Of a stretch of DNA of 64,000 nt, positions 57,419 through 64,000 are shown piece by piece (position 1 is the stretch's first letter; each line of letters begins with the position of its first letter). Location: the NCBI RefSeq assembly GCF_021404545.1, contig NZ_JAAWWD010000036.1, forward strand, positions 1 to 64,000, written 5' to 3'. The DNA comes from Aestuariivita sp. (GTDB lineage: Bacteria; Pseudomonadota; Alphaproteobacteria; Rhodobacterales; Rhodobacteraceae). Under the pieces are notes generated by a model. It was not told the DNA's origin, did no database searches, and saw only the letters and a program-made list of their open reading frames with translations. The position numbers and the translations under genes were made by a program.

Positions 57419-58303
57419 CTACAGTTCGGCGCGCTTTTCCGCAGCCAGCGCCTTGGCTTTGTCGAAGGCGTCCTTGCGGCGGGCGATCTCGTCGGCGCTC
57501 AGCGTGTCGGGGTTCGCGTAATCCTCACGCCAGTTCGCCGGACCGGGCCAGATAAGCGGCGAGCGATGGGTGGTGCGGGCCGCGTTCGCGTGCTCCAGCA
57601 GATCCAGCGCAAGGTGCAGCGTCTGATCCTGCGAGGCCCTGTCATTCGGGATCCCAGCGGCGTTGCCCAAGGGGAAATCGCTGAAATGATACCGAGGCAC
57701 GCCGACCCGCTCCACGATATCCAGCGCGCAGCCGATTATCACGGTGGGTATGCCCGCCGCCTCGACCGTGCGGGCGGCCAGCGCGCAGGACTGATGGCAG
57801 ACTGGGCAATTGGGCACCAGGATCACCGCGTCCACGCCAGCCGCGCGCAACCGGGTCACCAGATCTGGGCAATCCACATCTGTTGTCTGGCGTTGGGATC
57901 GGTTCGTCGGCAGGCCAAAGACCAAAGGCGCGGCCTCCCCAATCCGCCCCTCAGCCGCGGCGCGATGTAACGCGGCCAGCGGCAGGTAGCTGCCCGGATC
58001 CTCGCCGGTGGTGTGGTCCCGGTCGATCGCGACATGGGCGATGCGCAGATCCGGCACCGGGTCGGCGGGCAGGGCATAAACCTCATAGAATTTCGCCCGC
58101 GCATTGTAAGGCGCGCCGGGACCCTGATCTCCCTGACCTGGCAGGTAAGGGGCGGCGGTCGTGACAACCGTGACCCGGGCCTTCGCCAGCCGGGGCGCGG
58201 GCGCAAAGGGCACCTCATCGAACCGCGCCCACTCATAGGGCGCGCCGTAACCCAGCGCCCGGTAATAGGCCCGGGTCCGCGCGATGTAGCGGATCGGCGC
58301 CAT
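57419..58303 (-). CDS. GrdB-like (glycine/sarcosine reductase B family) protein
   Basis: A 294-residue protein resembling the glycine/sarcosine/betaine reductase selenoprotein B family. AGVDAVILVPNCPVCHQSCALAARTVEAAGIPTV holds three cysteines (C166, C169, C173) where the family has a redox centre, and RYHFSDFPLGN matches the family's FPLGN block. There is no in-frame TGA, so it is not a selenoprotein. Glycine reductase partners are absent and the host is aerobic, so another reductive or thiol role is likely. Its ATG shares a base with the rhodanese stop (TAATG). Confidence 0.7.
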   Translation of the reverse strand: MAPIRYIARTRAYYRALGYGAPYEWARFDEVPFAPAPRLAKARVTVVTTAAPYLPGQGDQGPGAPYNARAKFYEVYALPADPVPDLRIAHVAIDRDHTTGEDPGSYLPLAALHRAAAEGRIGEAAPLVFGLPTNRSQRQTTDVDCPDLVTRLRAAGVDAVILVPNCPVCHQSCALAARTVEAAGIPTVIIGCALDIVERVGVPRYHFSDFPLGNAAGIPNDRASQDQTLHLALDLLEHANAARTTHRSPLIWPGPANWREDYANPDTLSADEIARRKDAFDKAKALAAEKRAEL

Positions 58304-58701
58304 TACCCCTTTGGCGGATCGACCGGCCCGCCCGCCTTGACCCAGTCGGTAAAGCCTTCGCGCAGATGTGCGGCCTCAAATCCCATATCGTTCAGCGCGG
58401 CAGTGGCCAGCGCCGACCGCCAGCCCGACGCGCAATGCAGCACATAGCGCTTGCCTGCCTGCCCGAATACATCGCGGTAATAGGGGCTGTCGGGATCGAC
58501 CCAGAATTCCAGCATGCCGCGCGGCGCGTGGATCGCGCCGGGGATCGCACCGGTCTTTTGACGCTCGCGAATGTCGCGGATGTCTACGATGACGGTTTCG
58601 GGGTCTGCCACAGCCGCGATCAGATCGGCGGTTTCGACCTCCTCGATCCGTGCGCGCGCTTGTGCGACCAGGTCCGCCGCTGTCACTGTGAGCTTTGTCA
58701 T
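58303..58701 (-). CDS. Rhodanese-domain protein
   Basis: A 132-residue single rhodanese domain. The active-site Cys is C90 in YVLHCASGWRSALA, a loop of the sulfur-transfer type, with VIVDIRDIRERQKTGAIPGAIHAPRGMLEFW before it. It would carry a persulfide sulfur. It is translationally coupled to the GrdB-like gene (TAATG), suggesting a joint sulfur/thiol function. Start ATG 58701 has GGAGAG. Confidence 0.9.
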   Translation of the reverse strand: MTKLTVTAADLVAQARARIEEVETADLIAAVADPETVIVDIRDIRERQKTGAIPGAIHAPRGMLEFWVDPDSPYYRDVFGQAGKRYVLHCASGWRSALATAALNDMGFEAAHLREGFTDWVKAGGPVDPPKG

Positions 58702-59178
58702 GGATGATCTCTCCTTTCCGACTAGCTGGCCGCAGACCTCGGTCAAGTCAAGTCATGGTCGGACCGGCCGGGGCCGGTTTGCCAATCGAGATAAAGGTTC
58801 CGGCACAAACAGCGGGTCAGCCCAGGCTCACCCTTGGCTGCACCCCTTTTTGACAGGCCCGAGGGGTCTTCCCGGCGCATCGCCATTCCAGGAATCAGCG
58901 TCGATGACGGGGTTGGGGGACAGACGGGCCGACAGCCTGTTATCGCCCTGAGCCGCATGGATTGCGCGGCTTGAAACCCCGCTGGCGACCTGATTGTGCT
59001 AACCGAGTTCCGCGTCGGTGGTGAAAATGCGCAGGGAGAGCAAGAGCTTATCGAACCCTCGCATATCGCGCGCCTGGGATCGGGTCCGCTAGCCTCGCTC
59101 CGATGAGATCAACGGGCGTGCCGAGGGGCGCCGGGCAAATGGCCAAAGATCAGCCGGCGAAAGCGGATGACGTTTCCG
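58702..59178. other. Intergenic gap, no gene recognised
   Basis: The 477-bp gap between the rhodanese and the LuxR-hydrolase fusion has no ORF with protein-like composition; a 71-residue minus-strand frame at 58743-58958 has no family and no ribosome site. It may contain promoter DNA of the rhodanese unit. Nothing further is seen. Confidence 0.4.
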
Positions 59179-60918
59179 TTAGGCTGAAGCGGCCAGCGTC
59201 GCGACGACCGTTTCGGGCGTGCGATACAAAAGAAGCTGGCCTGTCTCTTCCTCAACGATCAGCCTGGCGCGTTGCCCCAGCCGGGCGGCGAACTCCTCCA
59301 CCGAGGCGATGCTGACGACCGGATCGTGGCGCCCGTGGATCAAGGTGACGGGAACCTGGGATTGATCGACCCGCTCAGACCAGTCGCGGACGACCTGATA
59401 GGAGTCGATCTCGAACGCCCGATGACCCTGCGCGATAGAGAACTGATATCCAGCAGCGATGATCCGCGCCGTCTCTCCGTCGGAGAGGATCTCAAGATCG
59501 GTCGGCGAGGTCTCATAGAGTGAGCGCATGAAATTCTCCTCTCCGCCGAAATCAAGCTGCCTGATCCCGGCACGCAACAGGAACGGCAGGAGTTTGGGCG
59601 TGTATTTTGCGGTATAGGCCACCAGCCGCTGGCGGGGCGACATTGTGGCAAACTGTTCGATCGAGCGGATTGGAACGCCGCCCGACACGCTGGTGATGGA
59701 GCGCACGCGCGCGCCCAGATGCGCGGCCGCTGCAAAGGCATAGACAGCGCCTGCCATATGGCCGACCAGCCCGACGGCTTCCAACCCGAGATGGTCGAGC
59801 AGGTCTTCGACATCACGCGCCACGAGGTTGGGTGCGTCTTTGACCTCGCCCTTGACGCCAGCGGCGCTGCCGAAAAACGGGCGTTCGGGGGCATGGAGGC
59901 AAACGTCGTATTCATGCAGCAGATCGACCGTCGCATCGTTCAGATCGCAGCCATCAAGCATGCCGTGGAACATTATGAACGGCCGTCCCTTTGGCGGGCC
60001 GAACCGGTGAAAGGGCACGAGCCTGTCGTCTCGTTGCCGAAACCGGAAGGTTTGTCCGCGCCGCACATGGCTTTGCGGATCTCTCAGCGATCCTGCGGCT
60101 TCGTTCAGCGACATCAACAGCCGGATCAGATCGGTCTGGGAGCTGACCCCGGTTTTTGACAGCAGCGTTTTGATCTGTGTGCGGACGGTGCTGACGGCGC
60201 TGGATCGCCGCTTTGCGATTTCGGCCACGTTGGCGCCTTCGATCAGGCATTGGGCGATCTGCACCTCGGCTGTGGAGAGACCAAAGGACGCCGACAGCAT
60301 GGTGCCCACGGCCTCGTGCCAGCTTGCGATAACCTGGTTGAGGATGATCAGCGCTTCGCCGTCGCCATTCTCGACCCGCTGGGTCAGCATGAAAAGCGTC
60401 TTGTCGGCAGGTGGAGAGTGAATGCGCAGAACCGTCTGACCGCAGGTTGGGTCGGTTTCGGTCTCCAATCGGGCGATCAGCTTGGTCAATTCCTCGCGGG
60501 AGCGGTCCCAGAATGGCAGTTCATCGATCCGGCTGAGGCGGCGCAGGTCGAAATACCGGCTGGCGGCGCCGTTATACCAGACAATCTGACCGGATCTGTC
60601 GACCAGAACCGATGCGCCGGCCGATCCGTGCCCGGTGCCCGACCTTTCGCCGGATGGATCTGAGCGGCCCAGCTCTTCAAGCAGACGGAAGCCCATATCG
60701 AAATGCCGCGAGAGAGTGTCGAGCGGGACTGTTTCCTCCAGCTCGACCTCCTTTTTCAGGGCTGTGAGATCGTCCAGCGCCTTTTCGACATAGTCAGCCC
60801 ATTTCTCCATAAAGTCGTCATAGGCATGGGGGCTGATCGCGACTTTGTAGATTCGCTCGATCAGTTCCGCTTCAATCCGGGCTCTGTCCGGGTCGGGTGT
60901 TGGCACCTGATCATGCAT
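59179..60918 (-). CDS. LuxR-HTH regulator fused to a degenerate alpha/beta hydrolase
   Basis: A 579-residue fusion. Residues about 1-100 are helical, about 105-200 resemble a PAS domain (ASVLVDRSGQIVWYNGAASRYFDL), about 213-260 are a LuxR-type HTH (LSTAEVQIAQCLIEGANVAEIAKRRSSAVSTVRTQ), and about 290-579 are an alpha/beta hydrolase fold. The nucleophile elbow reads G-H-M-A-G with Met388 where Ser is expected, and the final catalytic His is replaced by Gln561; Asp532 is kept. It is thus probably a ligand-sensing, not hydrolysing, domain. I chose ATG 60918 (AAGG upstream); ATG 60924 and a longer frame to 61095 are possible. Confidence 0.82.
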   Translation of the reverse strand: MHDQVPTPDPDRARIEAELIERIYKVAISPHAYDDFMEKWADYVEKALDDLTALKKEVELEETVPLDTLSRHFDMGFRLLEELGRSDPSGERSGTGHGSAGASVLVDRSGQIVWYNGAASRYFDLRRLSRIDELPFWDRSREELTKLIARLETETDPTCGQTVLRIHSPPADKTLFMLTQRVENGDGEALIILNQVIASWHEAVGTMLSASFGLSTAEVQIAQCLIEGANVAEIAKRRSSAVSTVRTQIKTLLSKTGVSSQTDLIRLLMSLNEAAGSLRDPQSHVRRGQTFRFRQRDDRLVPFHRFGPPKGRPFIMFHGMLDGCDLNDATVDLLHEYDVCLHAPERPFFGSAAGVKGEVKDAPNLVARDVEDLLDHLGLEAVGLVGHMAGAVYAFAAAAHLGARVRSITSVSGGVPIRSIEQFATMSPRQRLVAYTAKYTPKLLPFLLRAGIRQLDFGGEENFMRSLYETSPTDLEILSDGETARIIAAGYQFSIAQGHRAFEIDSYQVVRDWSERVDQSQVPVTLIHGRHDPVVSIASVEEFAARLGQRARLIVEEETGQLLLYRTPETVVATLAASA

Positions 60919-60923
60919 GATCA
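60908..60923. promoter_or_regulatory. 16-bp perfect palindrome over a start codon
   Basis: TGATCATGCATGATCA covers the first codons of the LuxR-hydrolase gene. If bound by the encoded HTH protein it could be an autoregulatory site. A 16-bp perfect palindrome is expected about once per 64 kb by chance, so this is weak evidence alone. Confidence 0.3.
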
Positions 60924-61392
60924 TATACCTTGCAGCCTGTGTTGAACCCACGTGTCGGATACACCAAATGGGGTATCCTGGAGAGAAAGGTCCGGTTTTT
61001 TGGTCGCGTGGATTCGATGGCTTTACCCAATATGTCTCCGCTCGGTCTTTGAAGATTTTTGAAAAAGTGTTTATATTTGGATAATTATAGGCCAATCGCG
61101 GATCGGGCCTTGGTAAAATTTCTGTGTAACGCGGATATGACCCGGGCGAGGGGAAACATCACGCCGCCATTGATCGCGCAATCAGCCGGTCTTAGCCTCG
61201 CAAAGCAGCCAGCGTTAATGCCGTGAGTGGCCAAAGGTTGTAACCGTATTGGACCAAAGCATTTTTTAAGACAACCATCAGGAGGCGGGTCTATTTTGGC
61301 CCGCCACTTGCCTGATGTAGGATGACCTGCGAGGATCGCGCGCCGATGCCGATGCGGCGATCGCGCGTGAAAAAAGACCCGTGGGAACCGGT
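60924..61392. other. AT-rich upstream region with a nested hairpin
   Basis: The DNA upstream of the fusion gene (61000-61120) is AT-rich and probably holds its promoter. At 61276-61317 a nested stem pairs CATCAGG with CCTGATG and GGCGGG with CCCGCC. It lies 76 bp after the cobO stop on the minus strand, so it could be the cobO transcript end, but no T run follows directly. No gene is recognised. Confidence 0.4.
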
Positions 61393-61992
61393 CTAGAAAT
61401 CCAAACCGCGCTGCGCTTTGATCCCGGCGGCATAGGGGTGTTTGACCTCGGTCATCTCGGTCACCAGATCGGCATAGTCACAGAGCTCTGGCTTGGCATC
61501 CCGACCGGTCAGGATCACGCTGGTCCGTTCCGAGCGCGCCTTGAGACCGTCCAGCACCGCTTGGATATCCAGATATGCATAGCGCAACGCGATATTGATC
61601 TCATCCAGAACGACCAGATCGAACGCGCCGCTCTCCATCATCTCGCGCGCCTTGGCAAAGGCGGCCTCGGCCGCGGCGATATCGCGATCCTTGTCTTGGG
61701 TGTCCCAGGTAAAGCCTTCGCCCATGGTGTGCCATGTGATTTGCCCCAGCTTGTCGAAGAACTGGCGTTCTCCGGTGATCCAGTTGCCCTTGATGAACTG
61801 CACCACGCCTACGGTTTTCTTCCATCCCAGCGCACGTATGATCACCCCAAAGGCAGAAGACGATTTGCCCTTGCCATTACCGGTATGAACCAGCACCAGA
61901 CCCCGCCCTGGGTCGCTTGCCTCGGCCACTTTCTTGCGGTGTTTGGCCTGCACCTTCTTCATTTCGGCTTTGTGGGTTTCGGCGTCTGACAT
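61393..61992 (-). CDS. cobO: Cob(I)yrinic acid a,c-diamide adenosyltransferase
   Basis: A 199-residue CobA/CobO-type adenosyltransferase that makes adenosylcobalamin precursors. The P-loop is VHTGNGKGKSSSAFG; QFIKGNWITGERQFF and VVLDEINIALRYAYLD are typical. It supplies the coenzyme that Ecm needs, and cobalamin is also used elsewhere. It is a single gene; no cobalamin riboswitch fits in the short upstream gap. Confidence 0.95.
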   Translation of the reverse strand: MSDAETHKAEMKKVQAKHRKKVAEASDPGRGLVLVHTGNGKGKSSSAFGVIIRALGWKKTVGVVQFIKGNWITGERQFFDKLGQITWHTMGEGFTWDTQDKDRDIAAAEAAFAKAREMMESGAFDLVVLDEINIALRYAYLDIQAVLDGLKARSERTSVILTGRDAKPELCDYADLVTEMTEVKHPYAAGIKAQRGLDF

Positions 61993-62049
61993 GAGATCCT
62001 CCGGCGCTGTCTGAGCGGACCCTATAGCCTTGCCGCTTGGGGTAAAGGC

Positions 62050-62991
62050 CTAACCGCTTTTGGGATCGGAGACCGAGCGCGCCTTGCTGCGATCCATGCC
62101 CAGCTGCCGCTCGCGCCAGATAACCACGGCACCGCCCGCGATAACCAGGGCAGCCCCGGCCAGCATTACCAATGTCGGCAATTCGTCGAACCAGACATAG
62201 CCGATCAGCACCGCAAACAGCATCGAGGAATAGTCATAGGGCGCCAACATCGAGGCACTGCCGAACCGGTAAGATGAGGTAATGAGGATCTGTGCAATGC
62301 CGCCGATAAAGCCCGCCCCGACAAGAACCATGATCGTTCCGATATCCGGCATCACCCAGCCAAAGGGCGCGGTCAACAGCGACAGCCCGGCCGCAGTGAG
62401 CGAAAAGTAAAAGACAATTGCGGCGGTATGTTCCGTCTCGACCATTCGGCGCACATGAATTTGCACCATGGATCGCATCAATGTCGCCATGAGGACCAGA
62501 ATGGCCCCCAATGTCGCCCCGTCCTGAAGCGTGCCTGTCCCCGAAAGCCGTGGCCAAAGCATGATCAGGACGCCGATCAAGCCCAGCAATACGGCCGAGA
62601 CGCGGATCATGCGGATGCGTTCGCCCAGCAGGATCGCGGCCAGGATCACGGTAAAGATCGGCGTGGCAAAGCCGATCGCCGTCACTTCTGGCAGCGGCAA
62701 CAGGCCAAGGCCGGTAAAGGTCAGCCCCATGGCCATTGTCCCCAACATCCCCCGCAGCACATGGTACCCGGGTTTGCGGGTGATCAACCCCTGGCGCAGC
62801 TCCTGCCGCGCGATCAGCCAGGCCAGAATGATGGGAATGGCAAAGAACGACCGAAAGAACACCGCCTGCCCGGGCGGCACCGCATCAGAGGTGGATTTGA
62901 CCATACCTGCCATGACGATGAACAAAAACACCGCGGCCAGCTTCAGGCTGATCGCGAGCCCCGGTCGATGCGATGTTAAGTTTTTTGCCAT
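62050..62991 (-). CDS. EamA (DMT) family transporter
   Basis: A 313-residue integral membrane protein with ten hydrophobic helices in two EamA repeats; FFRSFFAIPIILAWLIAR in the first and ITSSYRFGSASMLAPYDYSSMLFAVLIGY in the second. It is a drug/metabolite-type exporter or importer; the substrate is not known. It is 57 bp upstream of cobO on the same strand. Confidence 0.88.
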   Translation of the reverse strand: MAKNLTSHRPGLAISLKLAAVFLFIVMAGMVKSTSDAVPPGQAVFFRSFFAIPIILAWLIARQELRQGLITRKPGYHVLRGMLGTMAMGLTFTGLGLLPLPEVTAIGFATPIFTVILAAILLGERIRMIRVSAVLLGLIGVLIMLWPRLSGTGTLQDGATLGAILVLMATLMRSMVQIHVRRMVETEHTAAIVFYFSLTAAGLSLLTAPFGWVMPDIGTIMVLVGAGFIGGIAQILITSSYRFGSASMLAPYDYSSMLFAVLIGYVWFDELPTLVMLAGAALVIAGGAVVIWRERQLGMDRSKARSVSDPKSG

Positions 62992-63061
62992 GCGACAGCC
63001 ATGCGCTTTTCACACGCCAAAGGCAAGGCTGCGGCATGCAAAGCCCGTATGCGACAGCGGA

Positions 63062-63946
63062 TCAGCTGAGGTCTGCCAGGGTCGCTATGCGGTCAAGTCT
63101 GTCATAGCTGCGCGCGATGTGATCCGCGATCTGCCGTGGATCCTCTTCATGCGCGAGATGCCCCAGATCGTTCAGTCGCAGCACCGAGGCATCCGGCAGC
63201 CGCCGTGCGGCGCGTTCCGATACACTCGGCGGCACCGCCTCATCGCGGTCAGCGGCCATGAAAAGACACGGGGTCGAGATCTGCGGAAGATCGCGCAGCA
63301 GATCGGTCAGCGACCATTGCGCCATCATCAACAGCGTGGCGTCCACATGACCCGGATCGCCCACCAGCCTGCGGTAGTAGGCAAGCCCCTCTGGCGACAG
63401 CCGCGTGCCGGTGCTTTCGATTAGGCTGCGCACCCGGTCCGGGCTGTGGGCGCTGCGCGAGAAAAACGTGGCTGCCCCCGGCGTCAGCGCCAAAAGCTTG
63501 GCCATCGCCGGAAAGAGAATGCCCGCCACCCCCTCGAAATTGCCAAGGGCTGGGTTGATGCCGATCATTTGCCGAACGGATGGCAGGTGTTGCGCAAGCC
63601 GCAGCGCCACGGCACCCCCGGCGGAATGGCCGATCACCAATTCGGGGTGCCAGCGTTCCTGAGCTGCCAGACGGACGATATCCTGGGCCATTGGATCAAG
63701 GCCCGAGCGGTGGCGCGCGCCAAGCTGGGTCAGCCCTTGCCCCGGAAGATCGATCGCGACGACGCGAAACTGTTCGGCCAAGAGCGGTATCACATCGCGG
63801 AACGAATGGCTCGACCCGCCCGCGCCATGGATCAAAAGGATCGTGGGGCCGCTGCCGGTCTCCTGCACATGCCAGCGGTGCGGCTTGCAAAAGACCTGAC
63901 GCGACAGCTCCTTGTTAAGCCAGTCGGAAGGGGGCGGCCAGCGCAT
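63062..63946 (-). CDS. bchO: Alpha/beta hydrolase BchO
   Basis: A 294-residue alpha/beta hydrolase of the BchO type, an accessory of magnesium chelatase in bacteriochlorophyll synthesis. The nucleophile is in VIGHSAGGAVAL, the Asp in AADRDEAVP and the His in LGHLAHEEDP. MRWPPPSDWLNKELSRQV is BchO-like. It starts 4 bp after the preceding gene's stop, in the usual bchI-bchD-bchO order of photosynthesis gene clusters. Confidence 0.88.
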   Translation of the reverse strand: MRWPPPSDWLNKELSRQVFCKPHRWHVQETGSGPTILLIHGAGGSSHSFRDVIPLLAEQFRVVAIDLPGQGLTQLGARHRSGLDPMAQDIVRLAAQERWHPELVIGHSAGGAVALRLAQHLPSVRQMIGINPALGNFEGVAGILFPAMAKLLALTPGAATFFSRSAHSPDRVRSLIESTGTRLSPEGLAYYRRLVGDPGHVDATLLMMAQWSLTDLLRDLPQISTPCLFMAADRDEAVPPSVSERAARRLPDASVLRLNDLGHLAHEEDPRQIADHIARSYDRLDRIATLADLS

Positions 63947-63950
63947 CGAT

Positions 63951-64000
63951 TCACACCGCGCTCAAAGCGTCGGAGACAGCCTCGCTCACCCGCTGGGCAT
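63951..64000 (-). CDS. bchD: 3' end of probable magnesium chelatase subunit D
   Basis: The last 16 codons on the minus strand read AQRVSEAVSDALSAV then TGA. Position just before bchO and the helical ending fit BchD, but the fragment is too short to prove it. Confidence 0.55.
   Translation of the reverse strand, partial: AQRVSEAVSDALSAV

Noticed and set aside
57419-58303. Selenocysteine in the GrdB-like protein
   Set aside because: No in-frame TGA is present at the Cys cluster; all positions are Cys codons.
58743-58958. 71-codon minus-strand ORF
   Set aside because: No ribosome site, Arg/Cys/Pro-rich composition without family features.
61325-61375. Terminator for cobO at the GCGATCGCGC-rich sequence
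   Set aside because: On the minus strand the T run comes before the stem, not after it, so it does not fit an intrinsic terminator.
61993-62049. Cobalamin riboswitch upstream of cobO
   Set aside because: Only 57 bp separate cobO from the EamA gene, too short for the element, and no B12-box-like sequence is seen.

Overview
The window is a high-GC chromosomal segment from an alphaproteobacterium of the order Rhodobacterales, most likely a Roseobacter-group aerobic anoxygenic phototroph. The evidence is the gene set: an sdhCDAB operon with a small lipoprotein gene inside it, a sucCD-sucAB-lpdA operon, four enzymes of the ethylmalonyl-CoA pathway, a ccr-luxR-luxI neighbourhood, an HvrA/H-NS-like protein, DUF1194, DUF2794 and DUF1989 genes, and at the right edge bchO preceded by the 3' end of a probable bchD. 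Family assignments come from reading the translated sequence by eye; no search was run.

Layout. 1-10123 (minus strand): TCA operon sucC-sucD-(DUF805)-sucA-sucB, then a MAPEG-like gene with a small AT-richer ORF, then lpdA. 10124-12846: a class III nucleotide cyclase, mdh with its own terminator, and a divergent TauE/SafE permease. 13201-17275: a secreted protein, mcl2, nnrU-like, DUF1737, mch and DUF1194. 17277-21153: the sdh operon. 21265-26519: small ORFs, DUF1989, deoD, an H-NS-like gene, ecm and a GNAT gene. 26577-33650: an acyltransferase, ccr, a luxR-luxI quorum-sensing pair, a RecD-like helicase and an SDR. 34002-36386: paaI-paaK-tetR. 36892-37587: debris of three different insertion sequences. 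37723-44183: NlpC/P60, leucyl aminopeptidase, carbonic anhydrase, asd and DUF3095. 44271-51692: a homoprotocatechuate (hpa) meta-cleavage operon with an aromatic amino acid decarboxylase gene inside it, and a divergent marR (hpaR). 51844-55844: a circularly permuted ATP-grasp, alpha-E, transglutaminase and Anbu (proteasome-like) cluster. 55906-64000: matB, a GrdB-like protein with a rhodanese, a LuxR-HTH/alpha-beta-hydrolase fusion, cobO, an EamA transporter, bchO and the bchD end.

How it fits together. Acetyl-CoA can be assimilated through Ccr, Ecm (a B12 enzyme, with cobO supplying adenosylcobalamin), Mch and Mcl2, whose products enter the TCA cycle through malate and succinyl-CoA. The hpa pathway yields pyruvate and succinic semialdehyde, which also feed the cycle. 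The two TCA operons (suc and sdh) share a distinctive promoter architecture: two TGTGATCACA palindromes 21 bp apart, about 112-118 bp upstream of the first start codon, which points to one shared regulator.

The observations most worth follow-up are the ATP-grasp/alpha-E/transglutaminase/Anbu cluster, the LuxR-type regulator fused to a hydrolase fold that has lost its catalytic Ser and His, the paired palindromes, and a stem-loop element found directly after three unrelated stop codons.
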